This document shows positions 21,235 through 30,466 of a stretch of 39,709 nt of DNA, in pieces. Source of the DNA: CAZFAP01 sp964516325 (GTDB lineage Bacteria; Auribacterota; JABMQX01); contig CAZFAP010000020.1 in the NCBI GenBank assembly GCA_964516325.1, positions 1-39,709 on the forward strand, written 5' to 3'. Each line of letters starts with the position of its first letter. Position 1 is the first letter of the stretch. The notes under the pieces were generated by a model. That model saw only the letters and a list, made by a program, of their open reading frames with translations, made no database searches and was not told the origin of the DNA. Made by a program: the position numbers and the translations under genes.

Positions 21235-24009
21235 ATGAAAGCATCCGTGGTCTTTTGCGCCCTGTCTCTCCTGACCCTTGCAATTTCGCCCTGCGCACCA
21301 GAGCAGGCGCCTCCACTCTCGCTCCGCAAACCCGCCGGCGCCGCCTACGACGCAAAGGGGCGCTTGATCGTCAGCGATACGGGCAACCACCGGCTGCTCG
21401 TCTTCGAAAAAGAACAGCTCATCGCTCAGATAGGCAAGGAAGGGGACGGACCGCGGGAATTCCGCGAACCGAGGGGCCTGACGGTGGACTCCGGGGGGCG
21501 AGTCATCGTGTGCGATTCGAGGAACGGGAGAATTCAGATTCTCGACTCCGACTTCGGCTTCGTGGGCGCCTTCGGGAAGCCATCATCCGACACCGATAAA
21601 TCTCCCGGCACTTTCGCAAGACCCTTCGGCGTAACGACGGACGACCGCGACAACATCATCGTCGCCGACACCTGGAATCATCGCCTCCAGATTCTCGATC
21701 CGGGCGGCAAGTTTCTCTGCCTCTACGACAATGCCGGCAGAGAGCGGACTGACATGGAGGCGTTCAACGAGCCGGGCGGCGTTTTCTGCGACAGGCGAGG
21801 TCGTCTTTTTGTTGCGAACGGCTGGAACTGCCGCTGCGACGTCTATGACTACGATTCTGCGAGTTTGACGATAAAGCATCGCGGGAAGGAAAAGGGCCAA
21901 ATCTGGGGCTTCTGGGTGTGCGGGGATGTCATGCTAAATTCCTCCGGCGAGGTCATCGCGCTGGATACCAATAACGGAGGGGTCTGCGTTTACCCGCCGG
22001 ACTTCGAGAAGAGCAACCAGAGCCCTGCGAAGAGATTTTCGGGTGGGCTGTTCGGGAGCTTGCGAGAACCTCGGGCCCTGGCGATTGGCCCGGGAGACGA
22101 GATCGCGGTCTGCGACACGAATAACGACCGGGTTTTGATTCTCAGCAAGGAGTTTCGCTTCCCGCCTCGTCCGGAAATTGTTGCGATTGCGCCGACCACT
22201 CTGACCATCTGGTGGGAAACGTTTCTGACGGCAAAGACTCTCCTGATGCTCCGCGAGGGCGGTTCGCCCGGGGAAGGCGAGGGAACCGATAACGCCTGGC
22301 TCGACAAGGAAAAGGTTACCATCTTGGCTGACAAGCTTCCCCCCGGCACAGCCCACATCGTGACCGTCCACAATTTGAAACCATCCACCCGGTACTGGTA
22401 CAAGCTGCACGTCCCCACGCTCCGGCAGATTCCCCTGTCGGGCTTCACCCAGGAATACGCCATCGCCACGGCTGCCGAGCCAAAGACCAAGCGGTTTGTG
22501 AGACTCCCAATGGCGGTCGTCGTTTTCCCGAATGTTATCAACCTCGACACGGGGGTCTCCGAAGCTTCTCCTCCAGAAGTCGCGACGAGGGAACGCCTTC
22601 GATATTACGAGGAGGAGTGCAATAAAGGATCGAGGTTCTACTGGGCCAACACGCGAATGAACCTCTTCCTCGACAATACCGTTCTCTTCGACGAGACATG
22701 GTATTACGTCGGCGAGAAGTCAATTGAGAACTACTTAATCCCGGAAGCCATGAAGGAGCAGATCAAGGGACGCCCTCCGGGCTACCAGGAAGTTCTCGCT
22801 GCGAAGAATCTCAAGCCGCGCGACTTCTGCGGCGTGGTGGTCGTCGCCGCCCAGAGAGCGTGGGATGCGGGAAGGAAGCGATGGTTCTACGAGGAATCCG
22901 GCGGCGGCACCTACCCGATCCGGTACCCGGTTCATCCGGGCGAGACGTCCATTCTCGGGGGGAGCGACATCGCCTGGCTTTACGTTCACGAAGTCGGTCA
23001 TCAGGTTGACAGCTTCTTCGGGGAGAGCGGATACGACGGCACGTTCGGGGAATGGATGTTCAATCACTTCGCCCCGATGAGCAACACCGCGTACAGACAC
23101 GGGGAACATTACGACGGGAGCGCATGGCTCGCCCGCGCTGTGCCGTCGCAAAGGTTCTTTCAGCTCAAGTATGGGGAGATATGGAAGTGCGAAGACGCGG
23201 ACGGCGATGAAATTCCCGACAACGATAAGCGCATTCCCCTCGACGAGGTGAGGTTTCGGAGCAATCCGAACATGCTGGACACCGATTGCGACGGACTGAG
23301 CGACATGGAAGAAGTCCTCGCCTCCAATTGGATTTTCGAGATGCTCCCCGCTATCTCCAATGTCCGCGCCGATTACAAAATGCCCAACCCAACGGACCCC
23401 GACACCGACGACGACGGAATCCCCGATGGCTTCGACAAATATCCGCTCTACGCCGCCAAAGACGTTCTCACCCGCAACGACTCCCCGCCTGTAATTGACG
23501 GGCGGATTGAGCCCGACCGCTGGTCACGGATTCACACCTTCACGGCCGGCGAAATTCAGGGGACGATTCTCGGGGCGTGGGACGAGGAGAACCTCTACCT
23601 GGCGTTCCGTTTCAGTCGAGAAATCCCCAGGTTCTACTTCCAGTTGGACATGGACAACGACGGCTGGTACGTCGGGAAAGACAACTATGAGGTCTCCGGC
23701 ACTTGTTCTGACGGCAAGTGCGCGGTCGCCGATGCATGGGTGAACAATTGCGCCGAGAAGAAGAAATGGCCCTTCCGCGACGATGCTCTCAGCCGCGACA
23801 TGAAAATCCGGCTCGCGGGAGCGCCCCACGACGCATTTTTTGAATGCGAGCTGGCCATTCCGAAGCGGGAGGGTGTGGGCTTGGACCTTCGAGCAGCCGA
23901 AGTCATCGGCCTCACCGTCAACTGCCTCCTCGAAAAAGACACGGACAAGTGGATCAGCGCCTTCGAGCCGTACCGCTTCTTTGAACTGACGCTCGCCGAG
24001 AGCGAGTGA
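21235..24009 (+). CDS. Secreted multidomain NHL/FN3/HExxH-metalloprotease/Ca-binding/CBM9-like protein
   Basis: This 924-residue exported protein begins with a hydrophobic signal peptide (ending near the Cys of ISPC, a possible lipid site). Visible domains in order are an NHL beta-propeller (about 30-305, repeats such as GRLIVSDTGNHRLLVF), a fibronectin-III-like domain (about 310-420, ending LKPSTRYWYKL), and a region with HEVGH at 585-589, an HExxH zinc-protease motif. Three Asp-rich calcium loops of the thrombospondin-3 type (near 655, 682 and 721, as DTDCDGLSD and DTDDDGIPDG) and a CBM9-like sandwich (about 745-924) follow. ATG 21235 has AAGGAAAG upstream. Extracellular proteolysis or polymer binding is inferred; the substrate is unknown. 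It is followed by a GH2 glycosidase. Confidence 0.82.
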   Translation: MKASVVFCALSLLTLAISPCAPEQAPPLSLRKPAGAAYDAKGRLIVSDTGNHRLLVFEKEQLIAQIGKEGDGPREFREPRGLTVDSGGRVIVCDSRNGRIQILDSDFGFVGAFGKPSSDTDKSPGTFARPFGVTTDDRDNIIVADTWNHRLQILDPGGKFLCLYDNAGRERTDMEAFNEPGGVFCDRRGRLFVANGWNCRCDVYDYDSASLTIKHRGKEKGQIWGFWVCGDVMLNSSGEVIALDTNNGGVCVYPPDFEKSNQSPAKRFSGGLFGSLREPRALAIGPGDEIAVCDTNNDRVLILSKEFRFPPRPEIVAIAPTTLTIWWETFLTAKTLLMLREGGSPGEGEGTDNAWLDKEKVTILADKLPPGTAHIVTVHNLKPSTRYWYKLHVPTLRQIPLSGFTQEYAIATAAEPKTKRFVRLPMAVVVFPNVINLDTGVSEASPPEVATRERLRYYEEECNKGSRFYWANTRMNLFLDNTVLFDETWYYVGEKSIENYLIPEAMKEQIKGRPPGYQEVLAAKNLKPRDFCGVVVVAAQRAWDAGRKRWFYEESGGGTYPIRYPVHPGETSILGGSDIAWLYVHEVGHQVDSFFGESGYDGTFGEWMFNHFAPMSNTAYRHGEHYDGSAWLARAVPSQRFFQLKYGEIWKCEDADGDEIPDNDKRIPLDEVRFRSNPNMLDTDCDGLSDMEEVLASNWIFEMLPAISNVRADYKMPNPTDPDTDDDGIPDGFDKYPLYAAKDVLTRNDSPPVIDGRIEPDRWSRIHTFTAGEIQGTILGAWDEENLYLAFRFSREIPRFYFQLDMDNDGWYVGKDNYEVSGTCSDGKCAVADAWVNNCAEKKKWPFRDDALSRDMKIRLAGAPHDAFFECELAIPKREGVGLDLRAAEVIGLTVNCLLEKDTDKWISAFEPYRFFELTLAESE

Positions 24010-24066
24010 CGACGGAACCGTCTTTTAACAGGCCCCCCTTGCCCTGCCAGGTCGGTGTGAAAGGGC

Positions 24067-24096
24067 TTTGCAAAAGGACCAGACTTTCGGTATTCT
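24067..24096 (+). promoter_or_regulatory. Predicted promoter of the GH2 gene
   Basis: TTTGCA (24067-24072) and TATTCT (24091-24096) are separated by 18 bases, about 50 bases in front of the GH2 start. The match is moderate. Confidence 0.45.
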
Positions 24097-24144
24097 GCCA
24101 TCGAGACAATCTTCCCCTTCACCCCAATCAGGAGGTTGTGGAAA

Positions 24145-27100
24145 ATGGCACTGTCCTCGCTCCATCACGCTCTCACCAACATAGTTCGCAAGCTGACCGG
24201 TCGCCGCGCTGCCGCGCTTGCGCACAGACGAACTCCCGGCTCCACGCCCAAACTTGTCACACTTTTTTTGTTTCTCAGCACGCTAATCGTCGGAGGCTCT
24301 CTCATGGCCGATGTGATTCCTCGACCTGAACACCCTCGCCCGGATCTCCAGAGGGAAATGTGGCTGAATCTCAACGGCGGATGGGACTTCGATTTTGACC
24401 CGCAGCAGGTGGGCGAGAAAGAGAACTGGTTCGCTCCGGGGCAGCACGACTTCTCCCGCCGCATCGTCGTGCCCTTCCCGTGGGAGAGCAAACTCTCGGA
24501 AATCGGCGACGTGTCCTACAAGGGCGCCGCATGGTATCAGAGGGAGATCAGCGTCCCCGCCTCCTGGAAAGGCAAAAGGGTCTTCCTGAAGTTCGGCGCC
24601 GTGGACTGGGAAGCGAAGGTCTGGATCGGCTCGAAGTTCATCGGGGAGCACGTCGGAGGGTATTCGTCGTTTCAGTTTGACGTAACCAATGCCGTCACGT
24701 TCGGCGGCAAGGATATGTTGACGGTTCGCGCATCCGACGTTACTCATCCGAGCACCCCCACCGGCAAACAGACCGGTTGGTACACCACCACCTCCGGGAT
24801 ATGGCAGCCCGTCTATCTCGAGGCGGCTGGCTGCTCCTACATACGCCAGATCAGGATAACTCCTGACATTGACGAGAACATTGCCCTTTTCGACCTCTCG
24901 GTTTACAACGATGTCGGGCAATCCGAATTCGAGATCGCCATACTCTCGACGGACGGTTCCTTCCCGAAGGTTCGGCACAAACCCGTTCTCTCCCACGGCG
25001 ACAATGCGGTTGTCCTTCGGGTGGAAGTCCGTAGACCCAAATTGTGGGAACCCGACAACCCCGCTCTGTACCCCGTGCGCATTTCCCTGAAAGGCGACAA
25101 GGGATTGCAGGACGAAGTGGAGACCTACTTCGGAATGCGCAAAATCTCGACGGGGAAGGTTGCGGGCAAGGACTACGAATACATCCTCCTGAATAACCGC
25201 CCGATTTATCTTCTTGGAGCGCTCGATCAGTCGTTCAATCCGTACGGCATCTACCTCTTCCCGAGCGACGATGACGCGCGGAAGGACATTGAAAAGACCA
25301 AGGAATTCGGGCTGAACTTCCTTCGCATTCACATCCTGGTCCCCGAGCCTCGGCTCATTTACTGGGCGGACAAGCTCGGCATCATGTTGATGTGCGACAT
25401 GCCGAGTTTTTCCCGCTACGACGAGGCGGCGCGCAAGAACTGGCAGATGACGCTCGAGGACACCGTAGCTCGAGATTTCAACCATCCATGCATCATCGCG
25501 TGGTGTCTGTTCAACGAGACGTGGGGGCTCCAGCAGCAGCGCACCCCAGAGGGGCAGAAATGGGTCGCCGAAATGTATGACCTCGCCAAATCCCTCGATC
25601 CCAGCCGCCTCGTCGAGGATAACTCCGCCTGCAACTATGACCACGTCAAGACGGACATCAACAGTTGGCACTTCTACATCAACGATTATCAGCAAGCCAG
25701 AAATCACATCGGCGACTTCGTCAAAAAGGCGTTCCCTGGCTCAAGCAATAACTTCGTCGGCAAGTATCGGCAGGGGACGCAGCCCGTCATCAACAGCGAG
25801 TACGGCGGAATCAGCGCCGGAATGGGCGACAAAGATATCTCGTGGTGCCTTAAATTCCTCACCAACGAGCTTCGCCTCCACGACAAGGTCTGCGGATACA
25901 TCTACACCGAGCTTCAGGACATCGAATGGGAACACAACGGCTTGATGGATTACGACCGAAAGGACAAGTTCTACGGTTACTCGGACCTTTTCCCCGGCTT
26001 CACCGTCGCGAGCATTCATTCCCCCGATTTTGTCGTGATTGATTCACAGCCCTGCCCCACGCTTCCGCCCGGAGGCGAGTTCTCCGCCGATGTCCACATG
26101 AGCCACTGGTCGGACAAGAAAGTCTCCAGCGGCGTCCTGAAGTGGCGCCTCAGCGGGACGGACGTGTTCGGCAATGACAAGGAGTACACCGTCGGGTCAA
26201 AGGCCGTCGAGTTCTCTCCGTATTCCGTCACGAAAATCCACACGCTGAAAGTCAAGCTCCCGGAGGAGCGCTCGGTCGCAACTCTGGCGGTTTGGGTCGA
26301 GGACCCGTCCGGGGCAGTCCTTGCAAGAAATTACGTGAACATTGACGTCTTCAAAGAGCCGCCGTCCCGCACCGATTTCCCCGACAGCAAAACCTGCGCC
26401 CTTCGGTTCGACCCGGGCGACTACACGGAGTCCAAATGGGAGAAGGACCGGCCGATGCAATATCCGGAGAAAGCTGCCGGCCTCGGAAGCGGCAAGGTTA
26501 CTTATGAGCTGAGCCTCCCCGACGGAATTGACCTCTCGTCGCTCGAAGGCGTTGAAGTCTTATTCGAGGGGGGCGCAAGAGCCGGCCTCGCCAAGGTTGA
26601 CGCCCGCATGGCGGACCTCCCATGGTCTCGGAAGAAGCCTACGGATTACCCGCAAACCGACACGACAAAATGGCCAACCGAAGTGACCGTCCTCCTCAAC
26701 GGGATTCCCGTCGAGAAAGTACGTTTTGAGGACGATCCCGCGGACGCGAGGGGCATCCTTTCTCACGCCTGCGGAAAGGACCCCGGTTCGTATGGCTATT
26801 TGACCCGCGTGAAAGTCAGCGGTGATAAGCTCGCGTCCATCGTCCAGAAGATGGGCGAGAAACGTGTCCTATCGGTAGCCTTCGAGGTTCCTGCGGACGC
26901 CTCGCACAAAGGCGGCTTCGCGCTTTACGGCGACAGGATGGGAAGATACGCCGTTGACCCGACCGTCGTCGTGACCACCTCGAAGGCGATTGACGTTCAG
27001 GCTGCGAGAGCTTCGGTCAAACCCGTCGTCGCCGTATCTTTCATCGAGGCGATTAGACCCGCCAGCCGTGGCGAGGAGAAGTGGAAGTACACGTTCACAG

Positions 27101-27510
27101 ACCCCGGTGAGGGATGGGAGAAGCCCGATTTCGACGACGGGCAGTGGAAAGAAGCCTCCTCTGGATTCGGGCACGACCCGGGAAGTCTCCCCGGCGCTCA
27201 AGCGAGAGCCATCCGAACCGATTGGAGCACATCCGACATCTGGCTGAGGAAGACTTTCGAAGCCCCGGAGTCCGTCTCACAAGCCCGCCTCACCTTCAGT
27301 CACGACGAGGATATGGGCGTTTTCCTCAACGGCACGCTCGTTCTCTCGCGCAAAGGCTATATCACCGAGTACGAGGAATCTCAGTTCTCCCCGGAGCATC
27401 TGAAGAGCTTCCGTCAGGGAAAGAACCTCCTCGCCGTGCGCTGCCATCAAACCGTCGGCGGCCAATTCATTGACGTGGGGCTGACGTTCCGTAGCAAGGC
27501 AAAGCCGTGA
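24145..27510 (+). CDS. Exported glycoside hydrolase family 2 protein
   Basis: This 1121-residue protein is a GH2 enzyme (beta-galactosidase, glucuronidase or mannosidase class). After a long basic N-terminus and a hydrophobic signal (about 38-56) come the sugar-binding jelly roll (WLNLNGGWDFDFDP near 70), the immunoglobulin-like domain and the TIM barrel. The acid/base Glu is E458 in LFNETWG and the nucleophile is probably E552 in INSEYGG. The C-terminal third adds beta domains, the last resembling an extra carbohydrate-binding fold (GEGWEKPDFDDGQWKEA). ATG 24145 is preceded by CAGGAGG nine bases upstream; a TTG at 24136 is too close to that site. Substrate cannot be deduced. Location next to the protease/CBM9 protein suggests polymer degradation. 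Confidence 0.9.
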   Translation: MALSSLHHALTNIVRKLTGRRAAALAHRRTPGSTPKLVTLFLFLSTLIVGGSLMADVIPRPEHPRPDLQREMWLNLNGGWDFDFDPQQVGEKENWFAPGQHDFSRRIVVPFPWESKLSEIGDVSYKGAAWYQREISVPASWKGKRVFLKFGAVDWEAKVWIGSKFIGEHVGGYSSFQFDVTNAVTFGGKDMLTVRASDVTHPSTPTGKQTGWYTTTSGIWQPVYLEAAGCSYIRQIRITPDIDENIALFDLSVYNDVGQSEFEIAILSTDGSFPKVRHKPVLSHGDNAVVLRVEVRRPKLWEPDNPALYPVRISLKGDKGLQDEVETYFGMRKISTGKVAGKDYEYILLNNRPIYLLGALDQSFNPYGIYLFPSDDDARKDIEKTKEFGLNFLRIHILVPEPRLIYWADKLGIMLMCDMPSFSRYDEAARKNWQMTLEDTVARDFNHPCIIAWCLFNETWGLQQQRTPEGQKWVAEMYDLAKSLDPSRLVEDNSACNYDHVKTDINSWHFYINDYQQARNHIGDFVKKAFPGSSNNFVGKYRQGTQPVINSEYGGISAGMGDKDISWCLKFLTNELRLHDKVCGYIYTELQDIEWEHNGLMDYDRKDKFYGYSDLFPGFTVASIHSPDFVVIDSQPCPTLPPGGEFSADVHMSHWSDKKVSSGVLKWRLSGTDVFGNDKEYTVGSKAVEFSPYSVTKIHTLKVKLPEERSVATLAVWVEDPSGAVLARNYVNIDVFKEPPSRTDFPDSKTCALRFDPGDYTESKWEKDRPMQYPEKAAGLGSGKVTYELSLPDGIDLSSLEGVEVLFEGGARAGLAKVDARMADLPWSRKKPTDYPQTDTTKWPTEVTVLLNGIPVEKVRFEDDPADARGILSHACGKDPGSYGYLTRVKVSGDKLASIVQKMGEKRVLSVAFEVPADASHKGGFALYGDRMGRYAVDPTVVVTTSKAIDVQAARASVKPVVAVSFIEAIRPASRGEEKWKYTFTDPGEGWEKPDFDDGQWKEASSGFGHDPGSLPGAQARAIRTDWSTSDIWLRKTFEAPESVSQARLTFSHDEDMGVFLNGTLVLSRKGYITEYEESQFSPEHLKSFRQGKNLLAVRCHQTVGGQFIDVGLTFRSKAKP

Positions 27511-27540
27511 GAGGGACTTTGCGGCACAAGGAGTTTACCA

Positions 27541-27762
27541 ATGTCCAAGAGATTTACCGCAGTAATAACGGAGGAGCCGAATTGGTATGTCGCGCACTGC
27601 GTCGAGCTGGGGGTTGTCAGCCAGGGCAAAACCATCGAGGAGGCACAGGCAAATTTGAAGGAGGCAGTGGAACTCTATTTGGAGAGCTTTGGAACCGAAG
27701 ACCTCCCTGAGAGTATGGGCGAGGCGTTGCTGTATCCACTCGAGGTGGCAGTCCGTGGTTAA
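27541..27762 (+). CDS. hicB: HicB-like antitoxin
   Basis: This 73-residue protein is a HicB/UPF0150 antitoxin, which binds and inhibits the HicA toxin. The HicB fold is seen in FTAVITEEPNWYVAHCVELG and GKTIEEAQANLKEAVELYL. It lacks a C-terminal DNA-binding domain, so it is the short form. AAGGAG lies about six bases before the ATG. hicA overlaps its end by eight bases, so the pair is one operon with antitoxin first. Confidence 0.88.
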   Translation: MSKRFTAVITEEPNWYVAHCVELGVVSQGKTIEEAQANLKEAVELYLESFGTEDLPESMGEALLYPLEVAVRG

Positions 27763-28009
27763 GCTCCCGGTTGTTTCCGGAGAGGAAATGGTGAAGTGTC
27801 TCACGAAGGCGGGGTTTCATGTGGTCCGGAGAAAGGGAAGCCACGTGAGCCTCCAAAAAGGGGACTACAGAACCGTCGTACCGCCTCATTACGAGTTCGC
27901 AAAAGGAACACTTATCGGGATTCTGAAGCAATGCGGTCTTGCGCGGGGCGACCTGAAAAAGTTGCTGGGAAGAGGACGACGGTCCTCGAAACACTTACCG
28001 CCTGCATGA
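27755..28009 (+). CDS. hicA: HicA-type mRNA interferase toxin
   Basis: This 84-residue basic protein is a HicA (YcfA) toxin, a double-stranded-RNA-binding-like ribonuclease. The conserved catalytic His is H30 in RRKGSHVSLQK, and the C-terminal VPPHYEFAKGTLIGILKQ completes the family pattern. The start is the GTG at 27755, overlapping hicB; a longer frame to 27689 would only repeat hicB sequence out of frame. The last ten residues (RSSKHLPPA) are not part of the fold. The gene ends 35 bases from the convergent arsenate reductase gene. Confidence 0.87.
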   Translation: MVKLPVVSGEEMVKCLTKAGFHVVRRKGSHVSLQKGDYRTVVPPHYEFAKGTLIGILKQCGLARGDLKKLLGRGRRSSKHLPPA

Positions 28010-28044
28010 CCTCACCGAGAACATGACTGCAAGCGCGTCCTTGC

Positions 28045-28530
28045 TCAGTGGCCTGCGCTGTCTGAGGGCACCGGCGGCTCGGCGGCGAGGAGCTTTTCAA
28101 GGAGGGGGAGGAGGCGGGCTTTCATCTCGTCGCGGGTTTGGCGGAAACGTTTCAGCCTTTCTTCCCCGATGGTGGGCGAGGTAACCGGATCGGCGAATCC
28201 CAAATGAATGTGCGTTACTTCCCCGGGGAAAATGGGGCAAGCCTCCTCCAATTCATCGCACAGAGTAATGACATAGTCGAATTTCTCGTCGAGGAATTTA
28301 CCGTAGTGCTTGCTTGTCTGTTTTGAAATATCAATTCCAATCTCCGCCATGACCCTGACCGTTTCCTGATTGACGCCTGCGGCAAACAGCCCCGCCGAGA
28401 AAGCTTCGATCCGGTCCGAGAAAAAGTGCCTCGCAAACCCCTCCGCCATCTGGCTTCGACAACTGTTCGCCACGCAAAGAAAGAGAATTTTCAGCTTCCT
28501 ACCCGACTTGTCCGGCGTGTTGTTTTCCAT
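28045..28530 (-). CDS. arsC: Thioredoxin-coupled arsenate reductase
   Basis: This 161-residue enzyme has the low-molecular-weight phosphatase fold used by arsenate reductases of the pI258 type, which reduce arsenate to arsenite at the cost of thioredoxin. The CX5R loop is C19-VANSC-R25. Resolving cysteines C91 and C98 and the general acid D114 all fall at the spacing of C10, C82, C89 and D105 of Staphylococcus aureus pI258 ArsC. This makes arsenate reduction much more likely than protein tyrosine phosphatase activity. ATG 28530 is chosen; the longer frame is low-complexity. No arsenite pump or ArsR is adjacent. Confidence 0.92.
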   Translation of the reverse strand: MENNTPDKSGRKLKILFLCVANSCRSQMAEGFARHFFSDRIEAFSAGLFAAGVNQETVRVMAEIGIDISKQTSKHYGKFLDEKFDYVITLCDELEEACPIFPGEVTHIHLGFADPVTSPTIGEERLKRFRQTRDEMKARLLPLLEKLLAAEPPVPSDSAGH

Positions 28531-29058
28531 CGGCGGGAGCCTCCGCTTACAAGTTCGATGTCCGCTCTGAGTTTCCCTGGGCGATAGATATGCTGAGCTG
28601 GGGGCGCCCTTCGCTGTGCCTGCCCTATCGCCCTTCGACCCGGCCCACAGAGATCGCAAGCCTCCCGAGCCTGCCACTCAGTATACACTACACGTCCCGA
28701 GTCCGCAAGGCTCCGAAGTCGCCCGAGTGGGGCTACATTCCAGTGGGTCTCATTACATGTCAGGGGGACTGGCCCTGTCGCACAGTCATGGCGGCGCAGC
28801 CGCGGAGGCGTTAAGTGAAGCCGCCGTACCGCCGGCATCCTGCCGGCCGCTTTGACTTCTTCCGTCGCAAACGCAGGACTGCCGCCGGGACGCGGGGCGG
28901 CGTTACCCGTGTCAGCCATTCCTCCGCGAACACCGATGCACGGGCACAACCGACCACTCGAATGTAGCCACACCCAGGTCCCCTCCGGCAAGGGCGCCAC
29001 CAGCCACCCCCTTCAGAGCCCATCGCTATATCGCCCACGAGATTATGGGAAATTCTGT
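28531..29058. other. Gene-free GC-rich spacer with an inverted repeat pair
   Basis: No supported gene is seen in these 528 bases. Two copies of the GGTGTGGCT-type core face each other at 28725-28748 and 28954-28975, bounding about 250 bases of GC-rich sequence. Translations of either strand are low in complexity and resemble spacer DNA. Confidence 0.55.
28725..28975. repeat. Inverted repeat pair bounding a 250-base segment
   Basis: The left arm contains GGCTACATTCCAGTGG and the reverse complement of the right arm GGCTACATTCGAGTGG. Extending two bases to the left they match at about 17 of 19 positions. The segment has no coding sequence. It could be a small non-autonomous mobile element or two repeat cores that happen to face each other. 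Confidence 0.45.
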
Positions 29059-29088
29059 TTGCCGTACACGAAGGGAGAGGGATATAGT
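29059..29088 (+). promoter_or_regulatory. Predicted promoter of the ThuA-like gene
   Basis: TTGCCG (29059-29064) and TATAGT (29083-29088) are separated by 18 bases, giving a leader of about 47 bases. Confidence 0.5.
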
Positions 29089-29141
29089 CATCCCAGCAAA
29101 AGGCATTCCCTGACCACGCCCAAAAGGAAAGGAGGCGACAG

Positions 29142-29894
29142 ATGAAGCGAGTTCTCACCATTCTTGCTGCGATTCTCGTCGTGCTGCCCGCGTTGGTTTG
29201 CCAGTCGGAGGAAACGAAGCAACCGATCCGGACGCTCATTATCACCGGCTGTGATGTTTCGGCGCACCCCTGGCGCGAGACCACTCCAGCCATCCGCAAA
29301 ATCCTTGAGGACACCAAGAAGTTCGAGGTCTTCGTCTGCGAGGACCCCGCAATTCTCGAATCGAAGCAGGCACTCGATAAGTACTCCCTGATCGTCCTGA
29401 ACTACTTCAACTTCCGCGTGCCGACCATCAGTGACGCCGCCAAGCAAAACCTCGCCGCCTTTGTCAGCGCGGGGAAAGGATTCGTGACGTTCCACCTATC
29501 GAGCGCTTCCTTCGCCGAATGGGACGAGTTCCACAAGATGGAAGGCAGGTGGTGGGTGATGGGTCAATCGGGACACGGTCCCCGGGGAAAGTTCACCGTC
29601 AATATCGTGGATAAGGAGCACTCTATCTCGAAGGGCATGAGCGATTTCGAGACCGACGACGAGCTGTACGCCAAGCTCCTTGGCGATAGCCCCATCCACG
29701 TCCTCGTCTCCGCCTATTCCGACTGGAGCAAGAAGGTCGAGCCGCTCGCCTTCATCTTCTCCTACGGGAAGGGACGCGTCTATCACCACTGCTTTGGGCA
29801 CGACGCAGCCGCGGTTCTCCATGCGCCCGTAGCCCGTCTCCTCGCACGAGGCGCCGAATGGGCCGCAACCGGAAACGTCGCTGAAGCACAATAA
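29142..29894 (+). CDS. Exported ThuA-like domain protein
   Basis: This 250-residue protein has a signal peptide (hydrophobic 5-19) and a ThuA-like domain (trehalose-utilisation, class-I glutamine amidotransferase-like fold). Evidence is the opening strand RTLIITGCDVSAHPWRET and the later GKGFVTFHLSSASF, PIHVLVSAYSD and GKGRVYHHCFGHD. Such proteins are numerous in PVC bacteria and linked to sugar metabolism without a defined reaction. AAAGGAGGCGAC precedes the ATG, a strong site. No partner gene is adjacent. Confidence 0.87.
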   Translation: MKRVLTILAAILVVLPALVCQSEETKQPIRTLIITGCDVSAHPWRETTPAIRKILEDTKKFEVFVCEDPAILESKQALDKYSLIVLNYFNFRVPTISDAAKQNLAAFVSAGKGFVTFHLSSASFAEWDEFHKMEGRWWVMGQSGHGPRGKFTVNIVDKEHSISKGMSDFETDDELYAKLLGDSPIHVLVSAYSDWSKKVEPLAFIFSYGKGRVYHHCFGHDAAAVLHAPVARLLARGAEWAATGNVAEAQ

Positions 29895-30201
29895 GCGCAG
29901 CTACGTTCGTCCGAGTTTGCGCGCGGCGCCGGCGCGTTTCTGTGGCAGGATGCGGTTGTCCGTCGGGTCCGACGTCCGGACGTCATTGCGGCAGGATGTC
30001 CCCACGCGCAGCGGGGTGCAACTTTGCCAGGACGCATCCGCGGAGTCTCTGACCTTGGACAAGGGAGTACTGCCGCGCCGTGGCATTTCGCCGACATCTG
30101 CGGAACGGTTTGGCGACAAAAAGTGTTGGAATATTGTCGCGGGCGTTGTAAAGTCGTAAACGAGGTGCAGCAAGCAACACCGGAAGGGATGAAAAACACG
30201 C
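29895..30201. other. Spacer before the Nfu gene
   Basis: These 307 bases hold no supported gene. The only feature I can name is the promoter near 30110. The left part is GC-rich with partial dyads such as GTCCGACGTCCGGAC (about 29968-29982). Confidence 0.5.
30110..30137 (+). promoter_or_regulatory. Predicted promoter of the nfu-CopD-like genes
   Basis: TTGGCG (30110-30115) and TATTGT (30132-30137) are separated by 16 bases, about 65 bases before the nfu ATG. Confidence 0.4.
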
Positions 30202-30423
30202 ATGAAAGAGAAGGTCGAGGAAGTCATCAATTCGAAAATCAAGCCTCTTCTTCAAGCCGATGGAGGCGATATCGAGCTGGTTGGGGTGGAGGGAGACGTG
30301 GTGAAAGTCCGGCTGACAGGGGCTTGTTCCTGTTGCCCGATGGCGGCGATAACGCTTCAAGCGGGCGTCGAGAAGATGCTGAGGCAAGCCGTTCCGGAAG
30401 TCAAACAGGTCGTCTCCGTCTAA
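30202..30423 (+). CDS. Nfu/NifU-like iron-sulfur scaffold protein
   Basis: This 73-residue protein is a stand-alone NifU C-terminal (Nfu) domain, which carries and delivers an iron-sulfur cluster to target proteins. The family motifs LQADGGDIELVGVEGDVV and RLTGACSCCPMAAITLQAGVE are clear. The cluster-binding CxxC is C42 and C45, with an extra Cys at 44. The length equals that of a single Nfu domain. No other isc or suf gene is near. It is followed after 43 bases by a CopD-like membrane protein. Confidence 0.93.
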   Translation: MKEKVEEVINSKIKPLLQADGGDIELVGVEGDVVKVRLTGACSCCPMAAITLQAGVEKMLRQAVPEVKQVVSV

Positions 30424-30466
30424 TGTCACCCGATCGCACGGGGGGCTGAACAAGTGAGGTGGTGAG

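Noticed and set aside
18823..21390. 855-residue minus-strand frame opposite the PpiD-like gene
   Set aside because: The plus-strand product has clear domains, start signal and promoter; the antisense product has none.
28491..29000. 169-residue minus-strand frame over the spacer beyond arsC
   Set aside because: The translation is Arg/Pro/Gly-rich and unlike any family, and it runs across repeat copies; the frame is open because of high GC.
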